From: Arcuatula senhousia
Lineage: Eukaryota; Mollusca; Bivalvia; Mytilida; Mytilidae
DNA length: 64,000 bases
Assembly (NCBI GenBank): GCA_963971305.1
Contig: OZ020313.1
Coordinates: forward strand, 53,578,203-53,642,202
Direction: 5' to 3'
Shown: positions 11,373-21,957 of the stretch, one piece after another
Position numbering within the stretch: the stretch's first letter is position 1
Layout of the letters: the number at the start of each line of letters is the position of its first letter
Translations under genes and position numbers: made by a program
Notes under the pieces: model-generated
What the model was told of the DNA's origin: nothing
The model's database searches: none
The model's input: only the letters and a program-made list of their open reading frames with translations

Positions 11373-13018
11373 ATAATAATTAAAATTTACGTTTCCCGAA
11401 ACGTGAGATGTCCCCTCCCGTTCTCCTTTAATGTCTGTTCTCTTCGAAGAATTCCAACAATTTGCCTTGAGTCGCCATCACCCATATACCCTGTATATCA
11501 AGTTTCGTTGAAATCGGACAATGTTTACATTTTTGCGATTTTCGGCGGCCATCTTGAAAATGGCGGCCATTACTGAAATTCTGACAATGCGCCGTGAGTC
11601 GCCATCACCCATATACCCTGTATACCAAGTTTAGTTGAAATCGGACAATGTTTACATTTTTCGGCGGCCATCTTAAAAATGGCGGCCATTATGGAAAATC
11701 CGACAATGCGCCGTGAGTCGCCATCACCCATATACCCTGTATATCAAGTTTCGTTGAAATCGGACAATGTTTACATTTTTGCGATTTTCGGCGGCCATCT
11801 TGAAAATGGCGGCCATTACTGAAATTCTGACAATGCGCCGTGAGTCGCCATCACCCATATACCCTGTATACCAAGTTTCGTTGAAATCGGACAATGTTTA
11901 CATTTTTCACATTTTTTCGGCCATTTTGAAACTCGCGAAATTTTTTTCTTCGCCAGAAAGTTTCCAATCATGTTTCTGAACATGAATACCAAGTTTCATT
12001 GAATTTCATCAAGTGGTTTCCGAGAAAACGAAGATAATAGTTTTTCGGTTTTTGGCGGCCATCTTGGAAATGGCGGCCATTTTGAAATCGAAAACGCCAA
12101 CTAACCCGAATGACCTTGGGACCTATCACCCCTCCAAGTTTCAGATCGATCCGTCAACCCGTTTCCGAGAAGTCCGGACAAGTTCATGCATCAGGTTGAC
12201 GGAAGAAAAAGAAAAAAGTATAATAATAATAATAATTAAAATTTACGTTTCCCGAAACGTGGGATGTCCCCTCCCGTTCTCATTTAATGTCTGTCCTCTT
12301 CAACAGAATTCCGACAATGTGCGGTGAGTCGCCATCACCAATATACCCTGTAATTTCGTTAAAATAGGACACTGTTTATATTTGTCTTGATTTTTGGCGG
12401 CCATCTTGAAAAAGGCGGCCATTATGGATATTCTAACAATGCGCCGTGAGTAGCCATCACCCATATGCCCTGTATGCCAAGTTTGGTTGAAATCGGACAA
12501 TGTTTACATTTTTCGCCATTTTCGGCGGCCATCTTGAAAATGGCGACCAATATGGAAATTCTGACAATGCGCCGTTAGTCGCCATCACCCAAATACCCTG
12601 TATACCAAGTTTTGTTGAAATCGGACAATGTTTACACTTTTCGGCGTTTTTCGGCCATTTTTCAAAATGGCCGCCATTCGCGAAATTTTTTTTTCGCCAC
12701 AAAGTTTCCAATCATGTTTCTGAACATGTATACCAAGTTTCATTGAATTTCATCACGTGGTTTCCGAGAAAACAAAGGTAATAGTTTTTCGGTTTTTGGC
12801 GGCCATCTTGGAAATGGCGGCCATTTTGAAATCGAAAACCCCAACTAAGGCGAATGACCTTGGGACCTATCACCCCTCCAAGTTTCAGATCGATCCGTCC
12901 ACCCGTTTCCGAGAAGAAGTCCGGACAAGTTCGTGTATCAGGTTGACGGAAGAAAAAGAAAAAAGAATAATAATAATAATAATAATAATAAGAAAAATAA
13001 GAAACGGAGTAAAAACAA

Positions 13019-13122
13019 TATGTCCCCGACGACACTTCGTGGTCGGGGACATAATAATAAGAAAAATAAGAAACGGAGTAAAAACAATATGTCCCCGACG
13101 ACACTTCGTGGTCGGGGACATA
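13019..13122 (+). repeat. Two tandem hairpin tails (69-bp period)
   Basis: The 'taagaaaaataagaaacgg...' tail with the gtccccgac hairpin is present twice in a row, as 13019-13053 and 13088-13122. Only the tail is duplicated, not the body of the module. Confidence 0.85.
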
Positions 13123-13643
13123 ATAACAAGTATTAACTGTGATTGCAAGCAAGTCACAAAGTCCCCCAAACGACCCGTATTTGCCACTATTCTCTTTAGC
13201 ATGTCAAAAAACTTCTAAATATCAATTTTCATGTAAATCAGAGCACTTTGAAAATTTGGACCCGATTATCTCCCTTGAGAAATCACATTTTTATTTATAT
13301 CTTGAAAACCGTAAATATCGCTTCAAAATTTTTTTCCATATTATTAAAGAGAATGTTTTGCTCTATCAACCTACAAAATTTCAGAACCCTGCGCACCTAG
13401 GTTACCGAGATATTGCAATGTCCAATATTTAGTCCATTTTCCTGTTTCCATGGAAACGGCAGCCATTTTGAAAATTACGATTGTCAACGAAGCTTTCTTT
13501 CTTTACAATCTATTATCCTGCCAAGTTTCATATTGATATGTGGAGTCGTTTTCTCTTGGATCTCCGGACAAGTTCACGACTAAGTGGAAGAATCGGAAGA
13601 AGAAGAAGAAGAATAATAAGAATAAGAAACGGTGCAAAAACAA

Positions 13644-13725
13644 TAAGTCCCCAAACGTTGTTTGGGGGACTTAATAAGAAACGGTGCAAAAACAATAAGT
13701 CCCCAAACGTTGTTTGGGGGACTTA
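13644..13725 (+). repeat. Two tandem hairpin tails (52-bp period)
   Basis: The 'gaaacggtgcaaaaacaa' + hairpin tail occurs twice in succession (13644-13673 and 13696-13725) at the end of the last X module. Confidence 0.85.
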
Positions 13726-13735
13726 ATGAATTAAA

Positions 13736-14157
13736 TATGCTAACCTTCCTTTGATTTTTCCCGATAGTACTTGATCAACAGACTATAGCAGACTTAGCAA
13801 CTGACTATAGCAGACTCGGAAACAGATCCATTTTCCATATATAGCCTCCATGTAAAATGTAAGCTACATACTGCGATCTCAGTAGCAAAGTGATTAGAAA
13901 TTTAACGTGGGTCCTTTTTTAAGGAGTTACTTGAATGTCTTACTTGACGATAATTAAAGAATCGCTGGGTGGTAGATTTAGATCTGAACCAAGTGAAATG
14001 GACTTGCAAATGAACAGGATGGAAAAAATATATATTTTATTTGATTTTGATAAGAAAAAAAATTCTGAAAATAGTACGATCTCTGTATATAAACCTTATA
14101 ATAAACATTTATGTCATCTACATTTCATAAAAAAGTTTGAAGATAAGAAAATAAAGG
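13736..14157 (+). other. Unique sequence with an unrecognised 86-codon frame
   Basis: A frame from 13935 to 14195 (starting MSYLTIIKESLGG) is lysine- and asparagine-rich. It runs at its end into the interspersed repeat that begins near 14158. I see no domain, splice evidence or start context that supports a gene. Confidence 0.25.
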
Positions 14158-14400
14158 GATGTGGAATAATTGTACGCGACACAGCCCACAATTAAGCGGC
14201 AATTCAGAAAAAAACACATGGACAACCGTCAGCAGCCTTCATCGATGCCATTTGGCGCTGCTCGCGGTTCTACAATTGGCCCATGGTCTAGATAAAATGC
14301 ATATAATTCAAATCCAGTCCTGAAATAGTCACACATAGACCCCTTCTTCAACAAGGAACAGAAAACATCAAAAAGACAAGTACAAACGAAAGAGTTAACC
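14158..14400 (+). repeat. Interspersed repeat C (copy 1)
   Basis: About 230 bp starting 'gatgtggaataattgtacgc' and running through 'ggcccatggtcta' and 'agacaagtacaaacgaaag'. A direct copy with small deletions lies at 32370-32587. Identity is high, so the family moved or was duplicated fairly recently. Confidence 0.75.
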
Positions 14401-14569
14401 AAGTTCTACCGGTGAATGCACAGGCATTTGGGTCCAGGATTTTATCTTTATTTATTCTGTTTAAATAAAAAAAATCTTGCCCTTGCTATAATACTATTTC
14501 CACGTTAAAATAGTATAGAGACGAGATGAATTTTTTTATATACACGTTATTTATAATAATATAAAATCC

Positions 14570-14745
14570 TGCAGAGGCGGATCCAGAGATTCTGAAAAGA
14601 GGGGGCCCCTTAACTGGCCTAAGAGGGGGCCCGCTTTGGTCACGCTTCAATGATTTCCTATATATTCAACCAATTTTTTTCCGCCAAAAGGGGGGGCCCG
14701 GCCCCCCCCCCCTGGATCCGCCTATGTTCTGGACCCAAACGCCTT
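14570..14745. mobile_element. MITE with 'aggcggatccag' inverted ends
   Basis: The left end 'agaggcggatccaga' and right end 'ctggatccgcctat' are inverted. The interior is short and GC-rich ('agagggggcccc' and a C run) in otherwise AT-rich DNA. Fragments of the same end occur near 7034, 19353, 23745 and 54200. No clean target duplication was found, so the superfamily is left open. Confidence 0.55.
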
Positions 14746-15192
14746 TTGGTGAATGCCCAGTAGATTTTAGATTGTTATATTTTTTTTGCTCGAATGCTTA
14801 TGACGAATGGAACAGGAAATTTGTTGTTTCACTTAGGTTTTGTCCTAATTATGACTGAAATGACTTCGACTGGACATCTAACGAGGAAAAAAAGAAGACC
14901 AAACAATTTTTTATTTCTACTCTGGAAATATAATTCCTGAAAAATGATTCAAAACACCGAAAATTGCATATAATGACAAACTTTCTGTGATGAGTTGAGG
15001 TAATGAATACAGGTACGAAAGCATGTAAAGGTAAATGCAATTATATTCGACCGGAAAGCGATTACATATCCACTGGATGGTGTAGTGTGCCCTGGAATGA
15101 GGATTCGGATGAGAGGTTTTCAATTGATTGCTGTATGTGTATGACTCCCAAGTTGAAATAGATAAATCCAAAAAAGACCATAAACGTTAGTT
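14746..15192 (-). other. Probable 3' flank or UTR of the fucosyltransferase gene
   Basis: Immediately downstream of the stop codon on the minus strand. The two open frames here (14849-15040, 14917-15171) have no family features. I did not identify a convincing poly(A) site. Confidence 0.3.
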
Positions 15193-16356
15193 TTATCCAA
15201 TATCATTTGGAGGTAAGCAAGGTTTATTTTGTATCCAGGCGGAAACATCAATTATGTTGTTAAAAAGAGTTCCTTTATTTAACTTTTCACATAAACTGCA
15301 CATTCCGATATAATAAGGGCTGTATTGACTTCCATCAAATATTTTATACTTATGTTTTGCTCTAAGATAATTCGTGTATAATCTTTGACTATTAGAAACG
15401 GCAGTTAAATAATTTGTAAGGTGTTTGGTTGATTTGAAGTCGAGGCTAGAAATAAAAGTTTCAACTGGAAGTCTATGGTTGACGTTCGGGGCTCCTCGGA
15501 CTACTGGTACCAAGTTTTGATCATTGAATAATCTGTACACTTTTTCAGTTATATAGTCCTCGCATAAGGAATTTTCGAAAGAAAGGTAGAACTTATATTC
15601 CCGGTTGATTATCTCGAAACAGTCTTCTCCTAAAGGAGGTTGACATTTCTTTCCACATTTGCCGAATATGTCAACTTTAATTTCCCTTTGCATTTCTTGT
15701 ACATATTCTTGCCTTTTTGAAGGCGTGTTACAATTACTTACTATCCAAGCGATCTCCTTTGTCTTATTAAGGTATAAAGATGTATAGTTCAGCTCTTTGT
15801 CATTCTTTCTCTTCACAAGTTGATTATAAGGAGCAAATACCTCTGAATCTGTTCTATAACTGAATGTAAATTCAAATTTGCCTTTCCATTCTGGTTTACG
15901 ATAATGTCCATGTGTATGAAGTGGAGATTCAAGCGACATAAATCCCCATATTTGATTGTTTGATTTCAAGGGTGGTTGAATACCCATTTGTGCATGATGA
16001 AATAAAACTACTTTTGATTGGTTGATAGCTTCTTTATCTGACGTCACTTTACAATTATCGAATGAGCAACCAGTTATATTTTGTGCATCAGTAACAGATA
16101 TCCAATCAGGTTTAGCGTACCAAAGAATTAGATAGTTATCTTTACTAGCCTGATTCTTGTCAAACGACATATATGATGGAATGATCGATCTGTTTACATT
16201 GACGAAATGTTTAATTTTTCTAACGTGGAGACAAATAGATGTTACGGTAATTACTATCAGAATCAGTAAAGTTTTGTGCTTTATCCATTTACGACCCATG
16301 TTTTGGGTACCTTTAATAAAACTGATTCGATAATGTAATAAATAAAGTAATAACAA
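15193..16356 (-). CDS. Alpha-1,3-fucosyltransferase, GT10 family
   Basis: An intact 387-residue frame in a single exon. It has a short cytoplasmic tail, one hydrophobic segment at about residues 29-45 (type II Golgi anchor), a stem, and a catalytic domain. The GT10 signature FENSLCEDYITEK is at 260-272, preceded by 'CFEIINREYKFYLS' and followed by 'VPVVRGAPN'. A 'FTFSYRTDSEV' segment (163-173) matches the GDP-fucose-side motif, and 'SNCNTPSKRQEYVQ' (207-220) fits the donor-binding region. Potential N-glycosylation sites are at N93, N112, N190 and N197. A C-terminal CSLC (353-356) fits the family's paired cysteines. The family transfers fucose from GDP-fucose to GlcNAc in glycan chains in the Golgi. 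The second ATG (16299, residue 20, MGRKWIK) gives a more typical short tail and may be the real start. Acceptor specificity cannot be read from sequence. Confidence 0.93.
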   Translation of the reverse strand: MLLLYLLHYRISFIKGTQNMGRKWIKHKTLLILIVITVTSICLHVRKIKHFVNVNRSIIPSYMSFDKNQASKDNYLILWYAKPDWISVTDAQNITGCSFDNCKVTSDKEAINQSKVVLFHHAQMGIQPPLKSNNQIWGFMSLESPLHTHGHYRKPEWKGKFEFTFSYRTDSEVFAPYNQLVKRKNDKELNYTSLYLNKTKEIAWIVSNCNTPSKRQEYVQEMQREIKVDIFGKCGKKCQPPLGEDCFEIINREYKFYLSFENSLCEDYITEKVYRLFNDQNLVPVVRGAPNVNHRLPVETFISSLDFKSTKHLTNYLTAVSNSQRLYTNYLRAKHKYKIFDGSQYSPYYIGMCSLCEKLNKGTLFNNIIDVSAWIQNKPCLPPNDIG

Positions 16357-16975
16357 AATTACCTCGAACTTAGAGTTTCAAAGGAGTAGGGGCGATAAGG
16401 CCTGTTTTTGGCCTAAAATTTTACGCAAATCTCAACCTTTGAATACTGTTGTCAGATGCCGATAAAACATTTATTTGATGTCCAAAAATGAGAATCTAAA
16501 TATATTTTTGAATTCATAAATGGTTGTATGGGCGGAAAATATGAAATGAAACTGACCTTTATTCCAAAAATAGCCATTTTACATCGATTTTCAGTATTTT
16601 TATGATACATTTTGGAATAGAAAAGTATCTCCGCACACAAGAAACAACTAAATATTTTTACTGTTTGTTAATATGGCTTATATAAATCTTCTCTAAAAGT
16701 ATAAACTTGTTTCTTGTGTGCGGACGATGTTTTCTGGTCCAAAATGTACCATGAAAACGACCAAAATTTCTCAAATTTTGTAATTTTTGCTAAAATCACT
16801 AGAATTATGACGTCATTATGACGCTTCAATATTATTTTCTTTAGATATTTGTACATGTTTTATGTCAGACAAAGGCGTCATAGGGCAAATTGACATGAAA
16901 ATATCATCTGGCAAGTCAACAAAAATATATCTTATACGTCGACATAACTATCTGGAAAGTTGACTTAAATATGTG
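16357..16975. other. Upstream flank of the fucosyltransferase gene
   Basis: No gene. It contains a 17-bp inverted repeat, 'tccgcacacaagaaaca' at 16630-16646 and its complement at 16708-16724, 61 bp apart. Promoter elements could not be assigned. Confidence 0.4.
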
Positions 16976-17210
16976 ATAAGGCCAAAAAAAAAGTAGGTGA
17001 GTTTACTGTCACACGACCCTACCTAATTTTTACCCCCCTACCCTAAAGTTTTTTTGAGCATTTTCCATTAAGCACTGTAAAAGTCACAAAGCTGCCCCCA
17101 TAGACTCAAGGTAAAAGAAAATTATAAAAAAAAAATAATTTCCTGCCTACCGACCCTAATATTTTTCAGCATGTGACAGTAAACACACATACTTTTTTGT
17201 TTGGCCTAAG
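16976..17210. mobile_element. MITE with 'aggccaaa...' inverted ends (copy 2)
   Basis: Inverted relative of the element at 5043-5258, with the same terminal and subterminal inverted blocks and the 'ccccatagactcaaggtaa' core. The two differ by small indels in the A/T runs. Confidence 0.65.
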
Positions 17211-17334
17211 TCGTCTAAACTATCTAGAAAGTAGGAGGCAGAACTATGCCACCATATTAATGTCCAAGAAAAGAGACGAAACAAGGAAGAGATACCGGTA
17301 CAATTTGAAAAACTGCACTGGTACGGGAATAAAA

Positions 17335-18838
17335 CTAGAGGCTCCCAGGAGCCTGAATCGCTCACCTGATCTCTTATGCCAAAGTTTGAATAAATTTCAC
17401 AAACTTTCCAGTACATGTTAACAAAGTTGCAAAACAATCCTTCCAGTGGTTTCAGAGAAGATTTATGGAAATCAGTTTAAATAAATAGAAAAATACAGTT
17501 AAACGGCAATAACTTCTGTAAGGACCTTTTGATGCTGATCATGAAAAGTTGCTTCGGATTTTCTCTATCTCTTATACTTTTCGAGTTATAAGCCAAAAAC
17601 AATGGTCTGACCCCCCTGTTCTATTTTTAGCAATGGCGGTCATGTTGGTTGATCGACATGTATATAATTCACAAACTTTGTAGAGGACATCCTAAAGATC
17701 AAGTGTACCAAGTTTCAAGGCAATCCCTTCGGTGGTTTCAGAGAGGAAGATTTTTGAAAATCAGTTAAAATTAATGAAAAAAAAAACAGTTAAAGGGGAA
17801 TAACTCTTAAATGGCTGATTTGACAATGTTGACCCTGAAATCATTTTTGTAGATCTGAATGAGCTTAACAATTCTGCAATGCTAACTTTTTCTCTAGCTT
17901 TAACGGTTTACAAGATATTGTCAAAAAACTGCAAAAATGGTCAATTTTGACGATTAAAGGGCAATAACTCCTATAAGGAGTCGTTTCACAATTTTGACTC
18001 AATGGAGAGATTTTAATGCTGAACATGAAAGGTTGCTTCGGATTTTCTCTATCTCTTATACTTTTTGAGTTATAAGCCAAAAACAATGGTCTGACCCCCC
18101 CCCCCCCCCTGTTCTATTTTTAGCAATGGCGGCCATGTTGGTTGGTCGACGTGTATATAATTCACAAACTTGGTAGAGGACATCCTAAAGATGGAGTATA
18201 CCAAGTATCAAGGCAATTCCTTCAGTGGTTTCAGAGAAGAAGATTTTTGAAAATCAGTGAAAATTAATGGAAAAAAACAGTTAAAGGGGAATAACTCTTG
18301 AACGGTTGATCTGACAATTTTGACCCTGAGTCATTTTTATAGATCTCAATGAGCTGAACAATTCTGCAATGCTAACTTTTCCTCTAGCTATAACGGTTTT
18401 CAAGATATAGTTCAAAAACTGCAAAAATGGTCAATTTTGATGATTAAAGGGCAATAACTCCTATAAGGAGTCGTTTCACAACTTCGACTCAATGGAGAGA
18501 TTTGTAGAACTTTTGATGCTGAACTTGGGAGGTTGCTTCAGATTTTCTCTATCTCTTATACTTTTCGAGTTATAAGCCAAAAACAATGGTCTGACCCCCC
18601 TATTCTATTTTTAGCAACGGCAGCCATGTTGGTTAGTCGACGTGTATATAATTCACAAACTTGGTAGAGGACATCCTAAAGATCAAGTGTACCAAGTTTC
18701 AATGCAATCCCTTCAGTGGTTTCAGAGTAGAAGATCTTTGAAGAAAAGTTAACGGACGGACGACGGACGGACGGACGCCGGACGCCGGACGCTTAACGAT
18801 GACAATAGCTCACCTGACCCGAAGGGTCAGGTGAGCTA
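17335..18838 (+). mobile_element. Helitron-like non-autonomous element, family II
   Basis: Starts at 'gaggctcccaggagcctg' (itself palindromic), followed by 'gaatcgctcacctg'. The body holds three diverged ~490-bp tandem units with 'caatggtctgaccccc', 'atgtatataattcacaaac' and 'ggcaataactcctataagg'. A GGACG-rich tract (about 18747-18795) follows. It ends in a perfect 15-bp-arm hairpin at 18806-18838 (loop gaa) followed by A's. The 'gctcacctga' of the 5' end recurs in the 3' hairpin. No transposase is encoded. Confidence 0.6.
18806..18838 (+). repeat. 3' terminal hairpin of the family II element
   Basis: Fifteen-base perfect arms ('tagctcacctgaccc' and its complement) around a 3-nt loop. Confidence 0.9.
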
Positions 18839-18990
18839 AAAAACGGTGGGTTTAACCCGGATTTATGGCGCGTTAAACTTCCACTTCCATTGCGGTCTTA
18901 AGTTCCGTTAGTAACACAAAACACAGCACAGTTGTTAAGACAAATTTATTATGAAAGATAGTTCAATCCGGTAATTAATACGGGTACCAC
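18839..18990 (-). repeat. Fragment of the PLE-associated repeat D
   Basis: On the minus strand it resembles 47600-47810 (minus) and 33230-33370 (minus): a 'ggcgcgttaaac' block, then 'cttccattgcggtctta' and 'cacaaaaca'. It abuts the left edge of the giant inverted repeat. Confidence 0.45.
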
Positions 18991-21143
18991 TAGAGAATTC
19001 TCGATAACTTACGAACGAAAGAAAACGAACGAAACTTTACCTATCTATATACGAAAGAGACAAAAGGATCCTTTATTACGAATGTTTTGACGAAAGATTA
19101 AACGTAACTACTCGGAGAACAATTCACAGCCGAAGGTTTACGAATTAATCTTTTGTCATTTAAATGATGTTTTATATTAGCGATCGCTTGAATTTGAAGT
19201 ATATGTATTCTTTTACATATAAAGAATTACACTAATCGTATAAGGGAGCTTCTTTACTTGGCGCTTAATTTTCAGACGGCGGTTAAAACCCTCGCGAGTT
19301 CGGGAACAATATAGAGGGTTTTACTTTCGAAATGAACACGACTACACAGCGGATCCAGAAACATTTCAAAGCGGGGGGTTCGCCTTTTTATAGTATAATG
19401 AGAATGAAAGGTGGTTCCATGCCAATTTTGCTGAAATTTTCACGAAAGTTAAATAATTTGCCGAGGAAAAAGCTGGTTCAAACCCCAGAACTCCCCATGA
19501 GAGCAATTTGGCACCGGTTGTCAATAATTGCTTCCAATTACCAAGATACGCGTTTGCCATAAGCAGGAAGTGCTTCCTTTTCGGTATATTCAAGTTCACT
19601 CTAAAGGCGACGATGTGCTTCAACAAGCAGAAATTGCTTAAACTACAAAGCACTGGAGATTCCCATAGTCATTTTTACGGGAATCAGTGTTGCTGATTAC
19701 AGTTTAAATTTTAGTCTGTTACTTTGTAGTGCCGTTGACTTGAGTGTTTCCTGGTTTTAATTGACTTATTTCATACTCTGAGAATGTCCGTTTTACATTT
19801 TGTAATAACTTTCTGTAGAAAACGTACCAACTATACCTTAAATAGTGTGGGTGCTTTCATTAAACAAAGAAAACAAAAAAATATCAATAAGAAAATTATA
19901 CATTAAATCACGCTTTCAAGAATTTTCAAACACGATTTTTTTACATGGCATTTACATTTTTATTCAAATACTGCTGTAAAAGATGGTGCTCCTATCAAAA
20001 TACATTCACATCTTCACCAAAATTTACTTTTCAGCGTAAAAGGAACGAGGGTGTCAATTTATGGTCAATATATGGATAAACGTATTAACTGATGTTTTCC
20101 GGTTTTCATGACACCTTAATTATGTATATAATCGTACATTTTCTCACCTAAGGTATGAACAAATGTTCAAAAATACCATTGAATGTTGCAGGTCTATATT
20201 ATACAACCCACTTGAAAAGTGGGCGGAAAATTGTGTAAGGGATGTCCTTTAGCCCTTCCATCTGTTTTTTGTCCACCCTTCTGTTACATTAAAGGGTATC
20301 CATCTATAATCCACATCTCTTCCTAAACCCAGCAATAATCAAACAATCTTTGTGACAGACCGTAGATGGGTATCTCCTATTTTAAAATTTTGATCCGATT
20401 GATTTTGGGGTTATCCATAGAAATAAGCAAAAGATTGACTTGGTCATTAGAGGTTAGGTGCATTCATTTTTTATCTGCAACCCCTTAATTCTTAACTCCT
20501 CAATGGATTTTCATGAAACGTTTAGACAATCTGTGTGAACACCTCCAATTTAAAATCAAAGCGCTAAAGCGTTAAAAGGCAAGCGAAATATATAAGAACT
20601 ATAATAGATTTATTCTCTGTTGAAGTATATTGTTCAAAATGTTTGCGAATTATTAATTTTGGTGAGCGAAGAAAGGATCGTTATGCAGATGCCCTCAAAT
20701 TAAGTTAATGCACACAATTGCACACACAAGACAGGTATCGTGTAAAAACAGTATCGATTGAGACACCCCTTCGATTATAAAATGCACTCGTCCCAATGAT
20801 GTGTATTTTGTACTGATTTTATGAATGGTGAAGCTAGAATCTGAATCCATGCATTGACCAATCAAATGAGAGAAATATTTATACGAACCAATCAAGTAAT
20901 AGATGAATACATATGTATATTCTATCGCCTTTAACTAAAAAGTTCGTCATGTAAGATAAGAATAAATAAAACTTGTGCCGGTCATATAAAATGCAAATAA
21001 AAATTGAGATTTATAGAAGTGTATATCATGTTAACAAATATTGAAAAGTAATATAGAAAATAAAGCATTTTATTCAAGACTGGATGCAGGAAAATCACTC
21101 CGTCTAGACAGAAAAAAAAACGCGAAAATCATCACTACTCTAT
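18991..21143 (+). repeat. Left arm of a giant inverted repeat (2153 bp)
   Basis: Pairs with 21958-24110 about a centre at 21550.5. Every landmark compared along the arm matches its partner, including two sets of identical small open frames. I found one mismatch by eye, near 19208. The outer edge is at 'tagagaattctcg', itself palindromic. Small frames (19332-19562, 19366-19653, 20695-20895) show no domain, and I see no coding evidence. Confidence 0.95.
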
Positions 21144-21957
21144 AGACTCCATAAGGCTTCGCTGGCGCTTGCCTAAATCAAAGCGCTAAAGCGTTTAAAG
21201 GCAGAGCTAAATTTAGCTAAGCACTAAATATAAAGAACGATCTGTGTTTCATAAACTTGAAACATAGCACATCAGTTTTGTTTGTTTTCTCCGCACACTT
21301 ACACATTTGTTAAGAAATCTGTAATTAAGCTCCGCCCACTTGATCAAAGGTCAAAGGTCAAAAATGCTTAAGTGTCGACGAGTATTAATACACGATATGT
21401 AGTCCACATTTATATCGCATTTATGCTGGGGATATAAATATGTACCTCCTATTTTAGACAATACGTATAACATTTAAAATACAATACACGAACAATGTTC
21501 TGTAATAGATCCTCTGGTAGCAATATTGACTGACCGATTTACCCTGTCTAGACGGAAAAAAAAACGCGAAAATCAGATAGCTTTATGACGCTATAAGGCT
21601 CTGCCTAAAAATGATCTAGTAGATTTTGATCTTTTTTTTGGGGGGGGGGATTTATTTTTGATAAGCCAGCTGCTCATTGTTTTTCTAGTTTAAATTTAGA
21701 AATTAAAATGAAAATATTTTTTATAGTAATTAAGGGCATAGGAATCTAAAACTTTCAAAAAGACAGTGTATAAGGAATTTAAAAAAATAAATTCTCCCTG
21801 ACAAATTACTTACGTTTTAAATCAACCTTTCGTTGGGTTAGGTAAAGTTACGTTCGTTCGTCAGTTATCGAGAATTCTCTAAACCTAACCCAACGAAAGG
21901 TTGATTTAAAACGTAAGTAATTTGTCAGGGAGAATTTATTTTTTTAAATTCCTTATA
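21144..21957. repeat. Centre of the giant inverted repeat, with a nested hairpin
   Basis: 814 bp. It contains a second inverted repeat, arms 21771-21843 and 21883-21955, with a 39-nt loop. That loop includes 'agttatcgagaattctcta', the same motif as the outer edge of the palindrome. A direct repeat of the inner arm edge ('gtctagacggaaaaaaa', 'cgcgaaaatca', 'ataaggct') lies near 21547-21600. Confidence 0.85.

Larger units (their letters stand above)
8264..13735 (+). mobile_element. Cluster of Helitron/pearl-like non-autonomous modules
   Basis: Two module types alternate. Module X starts 'taacaagtattaactgtg' and ends in a GAA-rich tract; copies lie at about 8264-8757, 10331-10833, 10835-11312 and 13126-13612. 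Module Y starts 'taaaatttacgtttccc' and ends 'ggttgacggaagaaaaag' plus (TAA)n; copies lie at about 8757-9505, 9510-10260, 11375-12220 and 12235-12985. Y contains several ~120-bp tandem subunits, each with 'ccctgtataccaagtttcg' and 'ggcggccatcttgaaaatgg'. Short palindromic hairpins close some modules. Microsatellite-plus-core-repeat layouts of this kind are known from bivalve 'pearl' elements, which are thought to be Helitron relatives. All sizeable open frames here are repeat artefacts. Confidence 0.6.

Noticed and set aside
8278..13432. Many 60-150-codon frames, some nearly identical
   Set aside because: All fall in repeated Helitron/pearl-like modules. They start or end in GAA or TAA microsatellites and recur wherever the module recurs.
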